In this document: positions 16,036 to 22,962 of the stretch, one piece after another | Numbering within the stretch: position 1 is the first letter of the stretch | Layout: every line of letters starts with the position of its first letter | DNA from: Caryophanales bacterium UBA1245 | GTDB taxonomy: Bacteria > Bacillota_I > Bacilli_A > ML615J-28 > CAG-313 | Direction: 5' to 3' | DNA length: 23,822 nucleotides | NCBI GenBank assembly: GCA_002308275.1 | Contig: DBWF01000008.1 | Location: 1 to 23,822 of the forward strand | The notes under the pieces: generated by a model | Database searches by the model: none | Told to the model about the DNA's origin: nothing | The model's input: the letters and a program-made list of their open reading frames with translations, nothing else | Position numbers and translations under genes: made by a program

Positions 16036-16821
16036 ATGCGTATCTTATTAGTTGGTGATGTTTTTGGTGCGATGGGTAGGACCATCTTAAAACAAGAACT
16101 ACCACGCCTTAGACAACAATACGGTATTAATTTTGTTGTTGTGAATGGTGAAAATATCGCTCATGGCAAAGGAATCATTGAGAAGTATTACAAAGAGTTA
16201 TTAGCTTTAAATGTAGATGTCGTAACTCTTGGTAATCACGCTTTTAGTAATAAAGGTGTTTTCCAATTTATCGATGATGCCAAACGGTTAGTAAGACCAC
16301 TTAATTATAAAACAGATGTCCCTGGTGTTGGCTATGTAACTGTTAATTATAATGGTATTAAAATTACAGTCATGCAACTATTAGGCCGTATCTTTATGGC
16401 GGGTGCTGAACAACTAACCAATCCATTTACGGTTTGTGAAGAATTGCTAAACAAATTAGATAGTGATATTTACATTTGTGATTTCCATGGTGAAGCGACT
16501 AGTGAAAAGAATGCATTTGGATTATATTTTGATGGTCGGATTCATATCATTGTTGGTACGCATACCCATGTAGCTACAAATGATGCTCATATTCTGCCTA
16601 ATGGATCAATGTATATTACTGATCTTGGCATGGTAGGTGCCCTTGACGGCGTCATTGGGGTTAATCCAGATCCGGTTATTCATCAATATTTAACTGATGA
16701 GCATATTAGACACTTGCCGATGGAAAAAGGGCGTCAACAATTTAATGCTTTGATGGTTGAAATTAATGAACAAACTCATAAGATTACAAAATATGAAAGT
16801 ATTAATTTAATACAAAAATAG
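16036..16821 (+). CDS. ymdB: Metallophosphoesterase YmdB (2',3'-cyclic nucleotide phosphodiesterase type)
   Basis: The TIGR00282 phosphoesterase is known in Bacillus as YmdB, which affects biofilm and motility decisions and acts on cyclic nucleotides. Metal ligands are D8, E39 and N40 in NGEN, N67 and H68 in LGNH, H151 in DFHGE, and H176 and H178 in GTHTHV. The usual NHTWDK reads NHAFSNK and the HAE motif reads HGE, but the ligands are intact. Length 261 is normal. The ribosome binding site AAAGAGGAAA lies between the rny stop and the ATG. The stop codon TAG (16819-16821) is inside the terminator stem. Confidence 0.93.
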   Translation: MRILLVGDVFGAMGRTILKQELPRLRQQYGINFVVVNGENIAHGKGIIEKYYKELLALNVDVVTLGNHAFSNKGVFQFIDDAKRLVRPLNYKTDVPGVGYVTVNYNGIKITVMQLLGRIFMAGAEQLTNPFTVCEELLNKLDSDIYICDFHGEATSEKNAFGLYFDGRIHIIVGTHTHVATNDAHILPNGSMYITDLGMVGALDGVIGVNPDPVIHQYLTDEHIRHLPMEKGRQQFNALMVEINEQTHKITKYESINLIQK

Positions 16822-16847
16822 TTGGTGGTCTAATCCAACTATTTTTT
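16815..16847 (+). terminator. Intrinsic terminator after ymdB
   Basis: An 11-bp stem (16815-16825 with 16835-16845) around a 9-base loop is followed by a T run to 16847. The ymdB stop codon lies in the left arm. The next gene's ribosome binding site begins only five bases after the T run. Confidence 0.85.
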
Positions 16848-16867
16848 ACTAAAAGGAGGTAAACCAA

Positions 16868-17425
16868 GTGTTACCAATTATTCAAACAAAAAGATTAATC
16901 CTCCGCACGATACAATTAAGTGATGCGGCGGACATGTATGAATATGCTAAAACACCAGATGTTGGACCGGTTGCGGGATGGGAACCTCATCCAGATCTTA
17001 ATCATACGCTAATGATTATTAATATGTTTAAGATGTCAGCTGCGAAAACGGGTTTAGGCGTTTTTGCGATTGTGCTAAAAGAGAATAAAAAAATGATTGG
17101 TACAATTGAGTTATTCAATCACTACCAACATTTTAAAGCAGAACTTGGTTATGCTCTAAACAAAGATTATTGGGGCAATGGTTATGTAACCGAAGCCGCC
17201 AAAGGCGTTTTAAAGTGGGCCTTTGAAGACCTTGCTTTAAAAAGAGTAGAAGTTAACCTTTTTGTTGATAATTATCGTTCTGAACGTGTTTGCCAAAAGC
17301 TTGGTATGCACTATGAAGGAATTAAGAAGAAAGGTTATATGCGTTATGATGGTAAAATCTTTGATGAAAAAGTCTACCATCTAACCGATGATGAATATTT
17401 TAATAAAGGTGGTGAAGGCCTTTGA
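16868..17425 (+). CDS. GNAT-family N-acetyltransferase (RimJ/RimL type)
   Basis: The 185-residue protein shows the RimJ/RimL-like GNAT layout. It begins IIQTKRLILRTIQLSDAADM, has a central beta strand KMIGTIELFNH, then the acetyl-CoA loop in NKDYWGNGYVTEAAKG, and ends with VCQKLGMHYEGIKKKGYM. Members acetylate the N-terminal amine of ribosomal proteins or small substrates; the substrate here is not known. The start is GTG 16868, supported by AAAGGAGGT seven bases upstream. Its 3' end overlaps miaB by 4 bases (TTGA). No convincing promoter lies between the ymdB terminator and this gene, so it may be read through from rny-ymdB. Confidence 0.88.
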   Translation: MLPIIQTKRLILRTIQLSDAADMYEYAKTPDVGPVAGWEPHPDLNHTLMIINMFKMSAAKTGLGVFAIVLKENKKMIGTIELFNHYQHFKAELGYALNKDYWGNGYVTEAAKGVLKWAFEDLALKRVEVNLFVDNYRSERVCQKLGMHYEGIKKKGYMRYDGKIFDEKVYHLTDDEYFNKGGEGL

Positions 17426-18855
17426 AAAAAGAATATGGAATCAATGTTAAACCAAGCCTCATGCAGGCTAGAAAAAGATTTCAAGTAAAACCCCAAATCA
17501 TTCGTTATCAAGTCGATTCCAATTTAATTGGCATTGGTGATGGTAAAACTTATATGATTAAGACCTATGGTTGCCAAGGCAATTTAGCAGATAGTGAAAA
17601 GATGGCGGGGATGCTTGAACAATTAGGATTTAAGAAAACTGAAGCCGAAGAAGATGCTGACTTTATTCTTTTTAATACTTGTGCAATCAGAGAGAATGCG
17701 GAAAACCGAATCTTTGGTGAATTAGGCCGGATTAAAAGAGTTCAAAAGAAGCATCCAGGGATGATTATTGGTTTATGTGGCTGTATGATGCAAGAAGAAA
17801 AAACGATCAATGCCATTACCAAAAAGTATCCGCATGTTGATATTATTTTTGGCACTCATAATATTACTAAGTTACCTCAATACATTGATATTGCTTTAAA
17901 AAACAAAAAAGTACTAGAAGTAATGAGTGTTGAAGGTGATATCTATGAAGATGTGCCTGTTGTTAGAGATCATCCATATAAAGCTTGGGTTGATATTATG
18001 TATGGCTGTGATGAATTCTGTACTTACTGTATTGTTCCATACACAAGAGGCAAAGAACGCTCAAGGATGCCACAAGATATTATTGAAGAAGTTAAGCAGT
18101 TAGCCCTTCAAGGCTATAAAGAAGTTACTCTACTTGGTCAAAATGTTAATGCTTATGGCAAAGACTTAGATATTGGTTATGGATTCGCAGACTTGCTGAC
18201 TGATTTAAATAAACTACCAATTGAACGAATTCGTTTTACAACTAGTCATCCTCATGACTTTGACGATGCTACTATCCAAGCGATGGCTTTAGGTGGAAAT
18301 ATTATGCCACACCTACACCTACCAGTGCAATCAGGTAATAATGAAGTCTTAAAACGGATGAACCGTAAATATACAAAAGAAGAATACCTAGATAAGATTA
18401 ATAAATTAAAGAAGGCTGTTCCTGGTATTAGTATTACAACGGATATCATTGTCGCTTTCCCTGGTGAAACAAATGAACAATATGAAGACACTTTATCACT
18501 AGTAAAAGAAGTGGAATTTGAAGGTGCTTATACATTTATTTATTCACCACGTGAAGGTACTCCTGCCGCAACCTATCCAAATTCATTAACGGAAGAAGAG
18601 AAGAAGGACCGTCTTTACAAACTTAATGAATTAATTAATGAATATTTTGCTAAGGGATATGAAAGATTTGTTGGCGAAGTAGTTGAAGTCTTAGTTGATG
18701 GCACATCAAAACAAGATGAAGCAATGTATTCAGGCTATACAAAACATAATATGTTAGTTAATTTTGAAGCAAAACCAGAAGATATTGGTAAAATTTTAAA
18801 AGTAAAAGTCACTAAAGCTTTTACTTGGCATTTACTAGGTGAGGTTATTAGATAA
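17422..18855 (+). CDS. miaB: tRNA-2-methylthio-N6-dimethylallyladenosine synthase MiaB
   Basis: MiaB is the radical-SAM methylthiotransferase that makes ms2i6A37 in tRNAs reading UNN codons. The N-terminal auxiliary-cluster cysteines are C51 (TYGCQGN), C87 (NTCAIRE) and C121 (CGCMMQ). The radical-SAM motif is C196, C200 and C203 in YGCDEFCTYC. A TRAM-like domain ends the protein. TYGCQGN replaces the common TYGCQMN. The 477-residue length includes an N-terminal extension of about 40 residues, as in Bacillus. The start is TTG at 17422, overlapping the GNAT stop. A one-base TAATG overlap joins it to the next gene. Confidence 0.93.
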   Translation: MKKEYGINVKPSLMQARKRFQVKPQIIRYQVDSNLIGIGDGKTYMIKTYGCQGNLADSEKMAGMLEQLGFKKTEAEEDADFILFNTCAIRENAENRIFGELGRIKRVQKKHPGMIIGLCGCMMQEEKTINAITKKYPHVDIIFGTHNITKLPQYIDIALKNKKVLEVMSVEGDIYEDVPVVRDHPYKAWVDIMYGCDEFCTYCIVPYTRGKERSRMPQDIIEEVKQLALQGYKEVTLLGQNVNAYGKDLDIGYGFADLLTDLNKLPIERIRFTTSHPHDFDDATIQAMALGGNIMPHLHLPVQSGNNEVLKRMNRKYTKEEYLDKINKLKKAVPGISITTDIIVAFPGETNEQYEDTLSLVKEVEFEGAYTFIYSPREGTPAATYPNSLTEEEKKDRLYKLNELINEYFAKGYERFVGEVVEVLVDGTSKQDEAMYSGYTKHNMLVNFEAKPEDIGKILKVKVTKAFTWHLLGEVIR

Positions 18856-19793
18856 TGCCTACTTGGGGTTGGATAATAATTATTGTGGCAAGTATATTGT
18901 TACTTGCAATTATCTATATTTCATATTTGACATTTAGATTTGCCACGAATCCTAGAACTGAGCCACGCTTAGATTGGACTAAAGTACCGCGTTTTAGTAA
19001 TTATGGACCAGTTGTCCAAAAGGCGTTTGCAGATTACGATGCAATGCCTAAAGAAGAAGTGACCATTGAATCGCTTGATCATATCAAATTAAAGGCTGCT
19101 ATTATTAAGCATGAAGATGCTAAAGGCACCATGATTCTACTACATGGTTACCGGAGTAGTGCAATTGTTGACTTTTCGGTTATGATTAAGCATTGTTATG
19201 ATTTAGGATACAATCTAGTGCTTCCTGCTCAAAGAGGTTGTGCAATTAGTGAAGGTAAATATATTACTTTTGGCTTAAAAGAGCGATATGACCTAAAGCT
19301 TTGGATTGAGTATACAAATAAGCTATTTGGTGAAGACACACCTTTAATTCTATATGGTGTATCAATGGGTGCCGCAACCGTTCTGATGGAAGCCGAACTT
19401 GGGTATCCAAAAAATGTGAAACTATTAATAAGTGACTGCGGTTTTAATCATCCATGGAAGGTATGTCAAAATGTTTTAGTGACCACTAGACATTTGCCAA
19501 CCTTTCCAATTCTTTATTTATGCGATTTGTTTTTTATTATCATTGCTCATTGTAGTTTGCATAGAGCATGTCCTACTAAAGCACTAGCTAAAACAAATTT
19601 ACCAATTCTTTATTACCATGGTCGTCTTGATCAGTTTGTTCCTATTAAGATGGGAATAGATAATTTCAATCATACAAATGGTCCAAAAGAAATGTATATT
19701 ATGGAGAAAGCAATCCATGGAACATGCATGTTAGAAGAGGCCGAAAGGTATCAAAAAACCTTTGATCAATTCATTGAAAAGTATGGAAAATAA
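18855..19793 (+). CDS. Membrane-anchored alpha/beta hydrolase
   Basis: The 312-residue protein has an N-terminal hydrophobic helix (about residues 5-26) likely to anchor it, then an alpha/beta hydrolase fold. The oxyanion-region LLHGYRSS and the nucleophile elbow GVSMGAA, with S170, are seen. The acid is D259 in GRLDQFVP and the catalytic His is H288 in AIHGTC. The cap segment near residues 210-240 holds a hydrophobic, Cys-rich stretch. It resembles serine aminopeptidase/lysophospholipase-like (Hydrolase_4) proteins. The substrate is unknown. It is translationally coupled to miaB, and its stop lies in the loop of the following terminator. Confidence 0.87.
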   Translation: MPTWGWIIIIVASILLLAIIYISYLTFRFATNPRTEPRLDWTKVPRFSNYGPVVQKAFADYDAMPKEEVTIESLDHIKLKAAIIKHEDAKGTMILLHGYRSSAIVDFSVMIKHCYDLGYNLVLPAQRGCAISEGKYITFGLKERYDLKLWIEYTNKLFGEDTPLILYGVSMGAATVLMEAELGYPKNVKLLISDCGFNHPWKVCQNVLVTTRHLPTFPILYLCDLFFIIIAHCSLHRACPTKALAKTNLPILYYHGRLDQFVPIKMGIDNFNHTNGPKEMYIMEKAIHGTCMLEEAERYQKTFDQFIEKYGK

Positions 19794-19813
19794 CATTTTT
19801 CATACTTTTTATT
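19777..19813 (+). terminator. Intrinsic terminator after the hydrolase gene
   Basis: A 14-bp stem with one G-U pair (19777-19790 with 19796-19809) surrounds a 5-base loop holding the stop codon. A T-rich tail follows (to about 19813). Confidence 0.75.
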
Positions 19814-19859
19814 TGTCTAAAAAAACGTAAAAATATAAAAAAATCTAGCCAGCAAGCCG

Positions 19860-19887
19860 AATTTTTGGCAATTATTTGCTAAAAATT
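19860..19887. repeat. AT-rich 12-bp dyad upstream of the oligopeptide-binding gene
   Basis: AATTTTTGGCAA (19860-19871) is complementary to TTGCTAAAAATT (19876-19887) with one G-T pair and a 4-base centre. There is no T-run on either strand. It lies about 65 bases upstream of the -35 and could be a protein-binding dyad; no function is known. Confidence 0.45.
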
Positions 19888-19902
19888 GGTAAAAGAAAAT
19901 TT

Positions 19903-19943
19903 ATGAAAATGGCAAAGTAAGCGTTTTCATCGTCCATTTTCAT
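19903..19943. promoter_or_regulatory. cre-like (CcpA) site inside a larger inverted repeat
   Basis: AGTAAGCGTTTTCA (19916-19929) matches 13 of 14 positions of the cre consensus TGTAARCGYTWNCW. It is centred in a larger perfect 10-bp inverted repeat, ATGAAAATGG (19903-19912) and CCATTTTCAT (19934-19943). The site lies about 64 bases before the predicted transcript start, upstream of the -35, where bound CcpA is known to activate in genes such as ackA. A CcpA homologue in this organism cannot be seen in the window. Confidence 0.5.
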
Positions 19944-19951
19944 TCTTTTAT

Positions 19952-19980
19952 TTGACATAGTATTTTTTATATAGTATAAT
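19952..19980 (+). promoter_or_regulatory. Perfect-consensus promoter of the oligopeptide transporter
   Basis: TTGACA (19952-19957) and TATAAT (19975-19980) are separated by 17 bp. The predicted start near 19987 leaves a 61-base leader that holds an 8-bp inverted repeat, AAACATTT (19986-19993) and AAATGTTT (20007-20014), and the strong site AGGAGGAA before ATG 20048. Confidence 0.88.
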
Positions 19981-20047
19981 ATAGTAAACATTTTGAATAA
20001 AGTGATAAATGTTTGTTAAATAGGTAAAAATTTATAGGAGGAAATAA

Positions 20048-22855
20048 ATGAAAAAATTTACTAAATTTTTAAGTGTATTTGTTCTTGTTGCTTTATTTGC
20101 TTCTTTAGTTGCCTGCGAAATGGGCACAAAAGAACATACAAGACACAGAGATACAAACCACGATTGTTATTGTGATGTTTGTAACGAATTAATGGATACA
20201 CACGTTCCTAATGCACAATGTGTTTGTGATACTTGCGGACGTGACTTCCACAATGAAGCTGCTTACAACATTGAACATGTTCATAATCTAGTTTGTGATG
20301 TTTGTGGTAGAAGCTTTGAAAAGATTGCAACTGACTACTCTTACAAAGATCCAGCTACTTGCGTACATGAAGACTTAGATAGTAACTGTGTTTGTGATTT
20401 ATGCTTCTCACCTATGGGACATAAATTCGAAAATGGTGTATGTACAGTTTGTGGTAACAAGAAGAGAGTTGAAGGTAACTATACTTATACTTCAACATTC
20501 AGTACTTCTCCTTCAAACTGGAACCCTCATACATATGAAACAGCTGATGACGGTGATGTTTATGACCTAATCGCTAGTGGATTATATGGTTTCTACTTTG
20601 ATGGTAACAAATCTGGTTATGAAGTATGGCCTGAAATGGCTGCTGCATATCCTGAAGATGTAACTCTAGAAGTTAAAGGCTATGATTACAACTTTGGTAT
20701 TCCTGAAAAAGCTACTGAACATTATGCATATAAGATCAGACTTAACAAGAATGCTAAATGGAATACTGGCGAACAAATTAAAGCTTATGACTGGGTTGAA
20801 TCATTCAAATTATTAATGGATCCAGAATTACAAAACTATCGTGCTGCTGACCAAATGAGTGGTAACGTAGTAGTTGCTGGTTGTAAGAATTACTTCTATC
20901 AAGGCAAAACTGCTTTCTTAGAAAATGCTCTTGAAAACAACTATAGCGTTGACGAATTAGTTGAAGGTGCAAATGGCCAATTTGAATCACCTGATGGTGT
21001 ACCTGCTTACTTTGCATTAAGATATCCATTAGCTGCTTACTTAGATGGTGACACACTAGGCGATTACTTCGATTCCTATGGTGCTGCTGCATTTGATACT
21101 GAAGTATGGGCACAATTAGAAGCATTAGCTGATGAAAATGGTCTAGTTCCTTTCACTAGTGCAAACCTAGCTCTTTTCTTAGAATTAATCGGTGGCGATG
21201 GTTGGGGTAACGAAACTATCAATGATGTACCTAATTACATTATATTTGCTCAAATTTTCGAAGATAATTATCCATTCGAAAAAGTTGGTATGTTTGTTGA
21301 TCCAACTGATGAATATGCATTCTACATGGTATTAGATAAACCTGCATTTGGTTTCTACTTTATCTATGGTTTAAGTTCTTGGTTAGTAAAAGTTGATGCT
21401 TATAAAGCATTAATGGTAACTGATCCTGAAACTGGTGTTACAAAGACTACTTATAATAGTTCATTAGATACTACTTATTCTTATGGACCATATATGCTAA
21501 ATTTATTCCAATTAGATAAAGAAATTGACTATGTAAGAAATGAACAATGGTTCGGTTATTCAGATGAACGTTATGATTGCTTATATCAAACATCTGCAAT
21601 CACTCAAGCTCACGTAACTGAAAGTTCAACTCGTAAAGAAATGTTCTTAAAGGGTGAAATTTTAACTTATGGTCTACAAACTCCTGATTATGCAGAATAT
21701 GGAAGCTCTAACTGGTTATATACTTCTCCTGGAACAACTCTATTCTTCATGATTCTTTCAGCTAATGAATCTGTTCTTCAAAGCTTAGAAACTGAAGGCA
21801 TCAATAAGACAATGATTTGCAACGAAAGTTTCCGTCATGCTATGTCATTAGCATTCAACAAAGGTGAATTCAGTTCTACTGTATCTCCTGCTCGTGCTCC
21901 AGCTTACTCAGTAATCGGTGCTTATGATATTTGGAACCCTACAACTGGTGAAAGATATCGTGATACTAAGATTGCTAAAGAAGCTCTAGTTGAATTCTAT
22001 GGCTATGTTAAAGGTGAAGATGGATTATATCGTATTGAAGGTTCAGAATTTGCTTATACATTAGACCAAGCAAATGATGCTATCAATGGTTACTCTCCAG
22101 ATGTTGCTAAAGTATTATTCAATCGTGCTTACGATGAATGGGTAGCAGCTGGCAAGTATAATGGTACTGATGTTGTAGAAATTGAATATGCAACAAGTTC
22201 ATCATCTGATTTCCAAACTAAGATGATTAATGAATTAAATAGACAATTAGCAAGAACATTAGAAGGTACTAAACTTGAAGGTAAGGTTATCTTCAAAGAC
22301 TCTGCTCCTTATGGTAATGATTGGTCAACAGCTCTTAAGAACTCTCAAGCTCAAACATGCTTAGCTGGTTGGAGAGGCGGTATGCTAGATCCATTCGGAA
22401 CTATGTTATACTATCTAGAACCTAACCATAATCCATATGCTAAATTATGGTGGCACACTGAATCTCAACCATTAACATTAACTCTTCCTGTTGGCGAAGA
22501 TGGTGCAGATGTAGAAATTACAACTACATTAGCTAACTGGTCATTAATCTTAACTGGTGAAGCAAAAACTGTTGATGGTGTTGAATATAACTTCGGTTAT
22601 GCTCAAGTTGCTGATGAAGTAAGATTAACAATCTTAGCTGCATTTGAAAAAGTAATTCTTGGTACAGACTACTATATTCCATTTATGCAAGATGGTAGTG
22701 GATTCTTACTATCTAAGAAAGTTCAATACGCTTTAGGTAGAGAAGATTACAACGCCGTATTAGGTCGTGGTGGTATTGCTTACATGACATATAACTACAA
22801 CGATGCTGAATGGGATGCATATGTTGCTGCTCAAGGTGGTACTTTAACTTACTAA
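20048..22855 (+). CDS. oppA: Oligopeptide ABC transporter substrate-binding lipoprotein with Cys/His-rich N-terminal repeats
   Basis: This is a SBP_bac_5 (OppA-like) peptide-binding protein. A signal peptide ends in the lipobox LVAC, with C23 as lipid anchor. Residues about 30-138 hold 14 further Cys and 9 His in five units. CxCxxC is seen at 40/42/45, 58/60/63 and 114/116/119, and CxxC at 83/86 and 132/135. Such units with D/H-rich linkers recall metal-binding knuckles. The binding fold starts near 145 and has WPEMAAAYP, YKIRLNKNAKWNTGEQI and AYDWVESFKLLMDP. An extra block of about 130 residues lies near 275-410, before DEYAFYMVLDKPAF. At 935 residues it is much larger than ordinary OppA (about 540). 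The gene favours C-ending codons such as AAC, TTC and TAC more than its neighbours do, which suggests high expression. oppB follows. Confidence 0.85.
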   Translation: MKKFTKFLSVFVLVALFASLVACEMGTKEHTRHRDTNHDCYCDVCNELMDTHVPNAQCVCDTCGRDFHNEAAYNIEHVHNLVCDVCGRSFEKIATDYSYKDPATCVHEDLDSNCVCDLCFSPMGHKFENGVCTVCGNKKRVEGNYTYTSTFSTSPSNWNPHTYETADDGDVYDLIASGLYGFYFDGNKSGYEVWPEMAAAYPEDVTLEVKGYDYNFGIPEKATEHYAYKIRLNKNAKWNTGEQIKAYDWVESFKLLMDPELQNYRAADQMSGNVVVAGCKNYFYQGKTAFLENALENNYSVDELVEGANGQFESPDGVPAYFALRYPLAAYLDGDTLGDYFDSYGAAAFDTEVWAQLEALADENGLVPFTSANLALFLELIGGDGWGNETINDVPNYIIFAQIFEDNYPFEKVGMFVDPTDEYAFYMVLDKPAFGFYFIYGLSSWLVKVDAYKALMVTDPETGVTKTTYNSSLDTTYSYGPYMLNLFQLDKEIDYVRNEQWFGYSDERYDCLYQTSAITQAHVTESSTRKEMFLKGEILTYGLQTPDYAEYGSSNWLYTSPGTTLFFMILSANESVLQSLETEGINKTMICNESFRHAMSLAFNKGEFSSTVSPARAPAYSVIGAYDIWNPTTGERYRDTKIAKEALVEFYGYVKGEDGLYRIEGSEFAYTLDQANDAINGYSPDVAKVLFNRAYDEWVAAGKYNGTDVVEIEYATSSSSDFQTKMINELNRQLARTLEGTKLEGKVIFKDSAPYGNDWSTALKNSQAQTCLAGWRGGMLDPFGTMLYYLEPNHNPYAKLWWHTESQPLTLTLPVGEDGADVEITTTLANWSLILTGEAKTVDGVEYNFGYAQVADEVRLTILAAFEKVILGTDYYIPFMQDGSGFLLSKKVQYALGREDYNAVLGRGGIAYMTYNYNDAEWDAYVAAQGGTLTY

Positions 22856-22962
22856 TATTTAGAATACTAGTTTTAAATATTAATAAATAAATAGATTATA
22901 GTTAAATCCGGCAGAAACATTGCTTCTGCCGGGTTTACTATGTTATAAGAAAGGAGATAATC
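22856..22962 (+). other. Stem-loop in the oppA-oppB gap
   Basis: A 13-bp stem with one G-U pair (22904-22916 with 22924-22936) around a 7-base loop contains GGCAGAA/TTCTGCC and is richer in G and C than any other hairpin in the window. It is followed only by GTTT-ACTATG, so it is a weak terminator at best. It probably stabilises the oppA message or limits read-through into oppB. A minor AT-rich inverted repeat (22853-22860 with 22875-22882) starts in the oppA stop codon. Confidence 0.6.

Noticed and set aside
19860..19887. Dyad upstream of oppA read as a terminator
   Set aside because: No T-run follows on either strand and the hydrolase gene already has a better terminator at 19777-19813. 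Kept only as a dyad.
20805..21125. 106-codon minus-strand frame inside oppA
   Set aside because: Gln/His/Leu-rich antisense product of the oppA codons, without start signals or family motifs.
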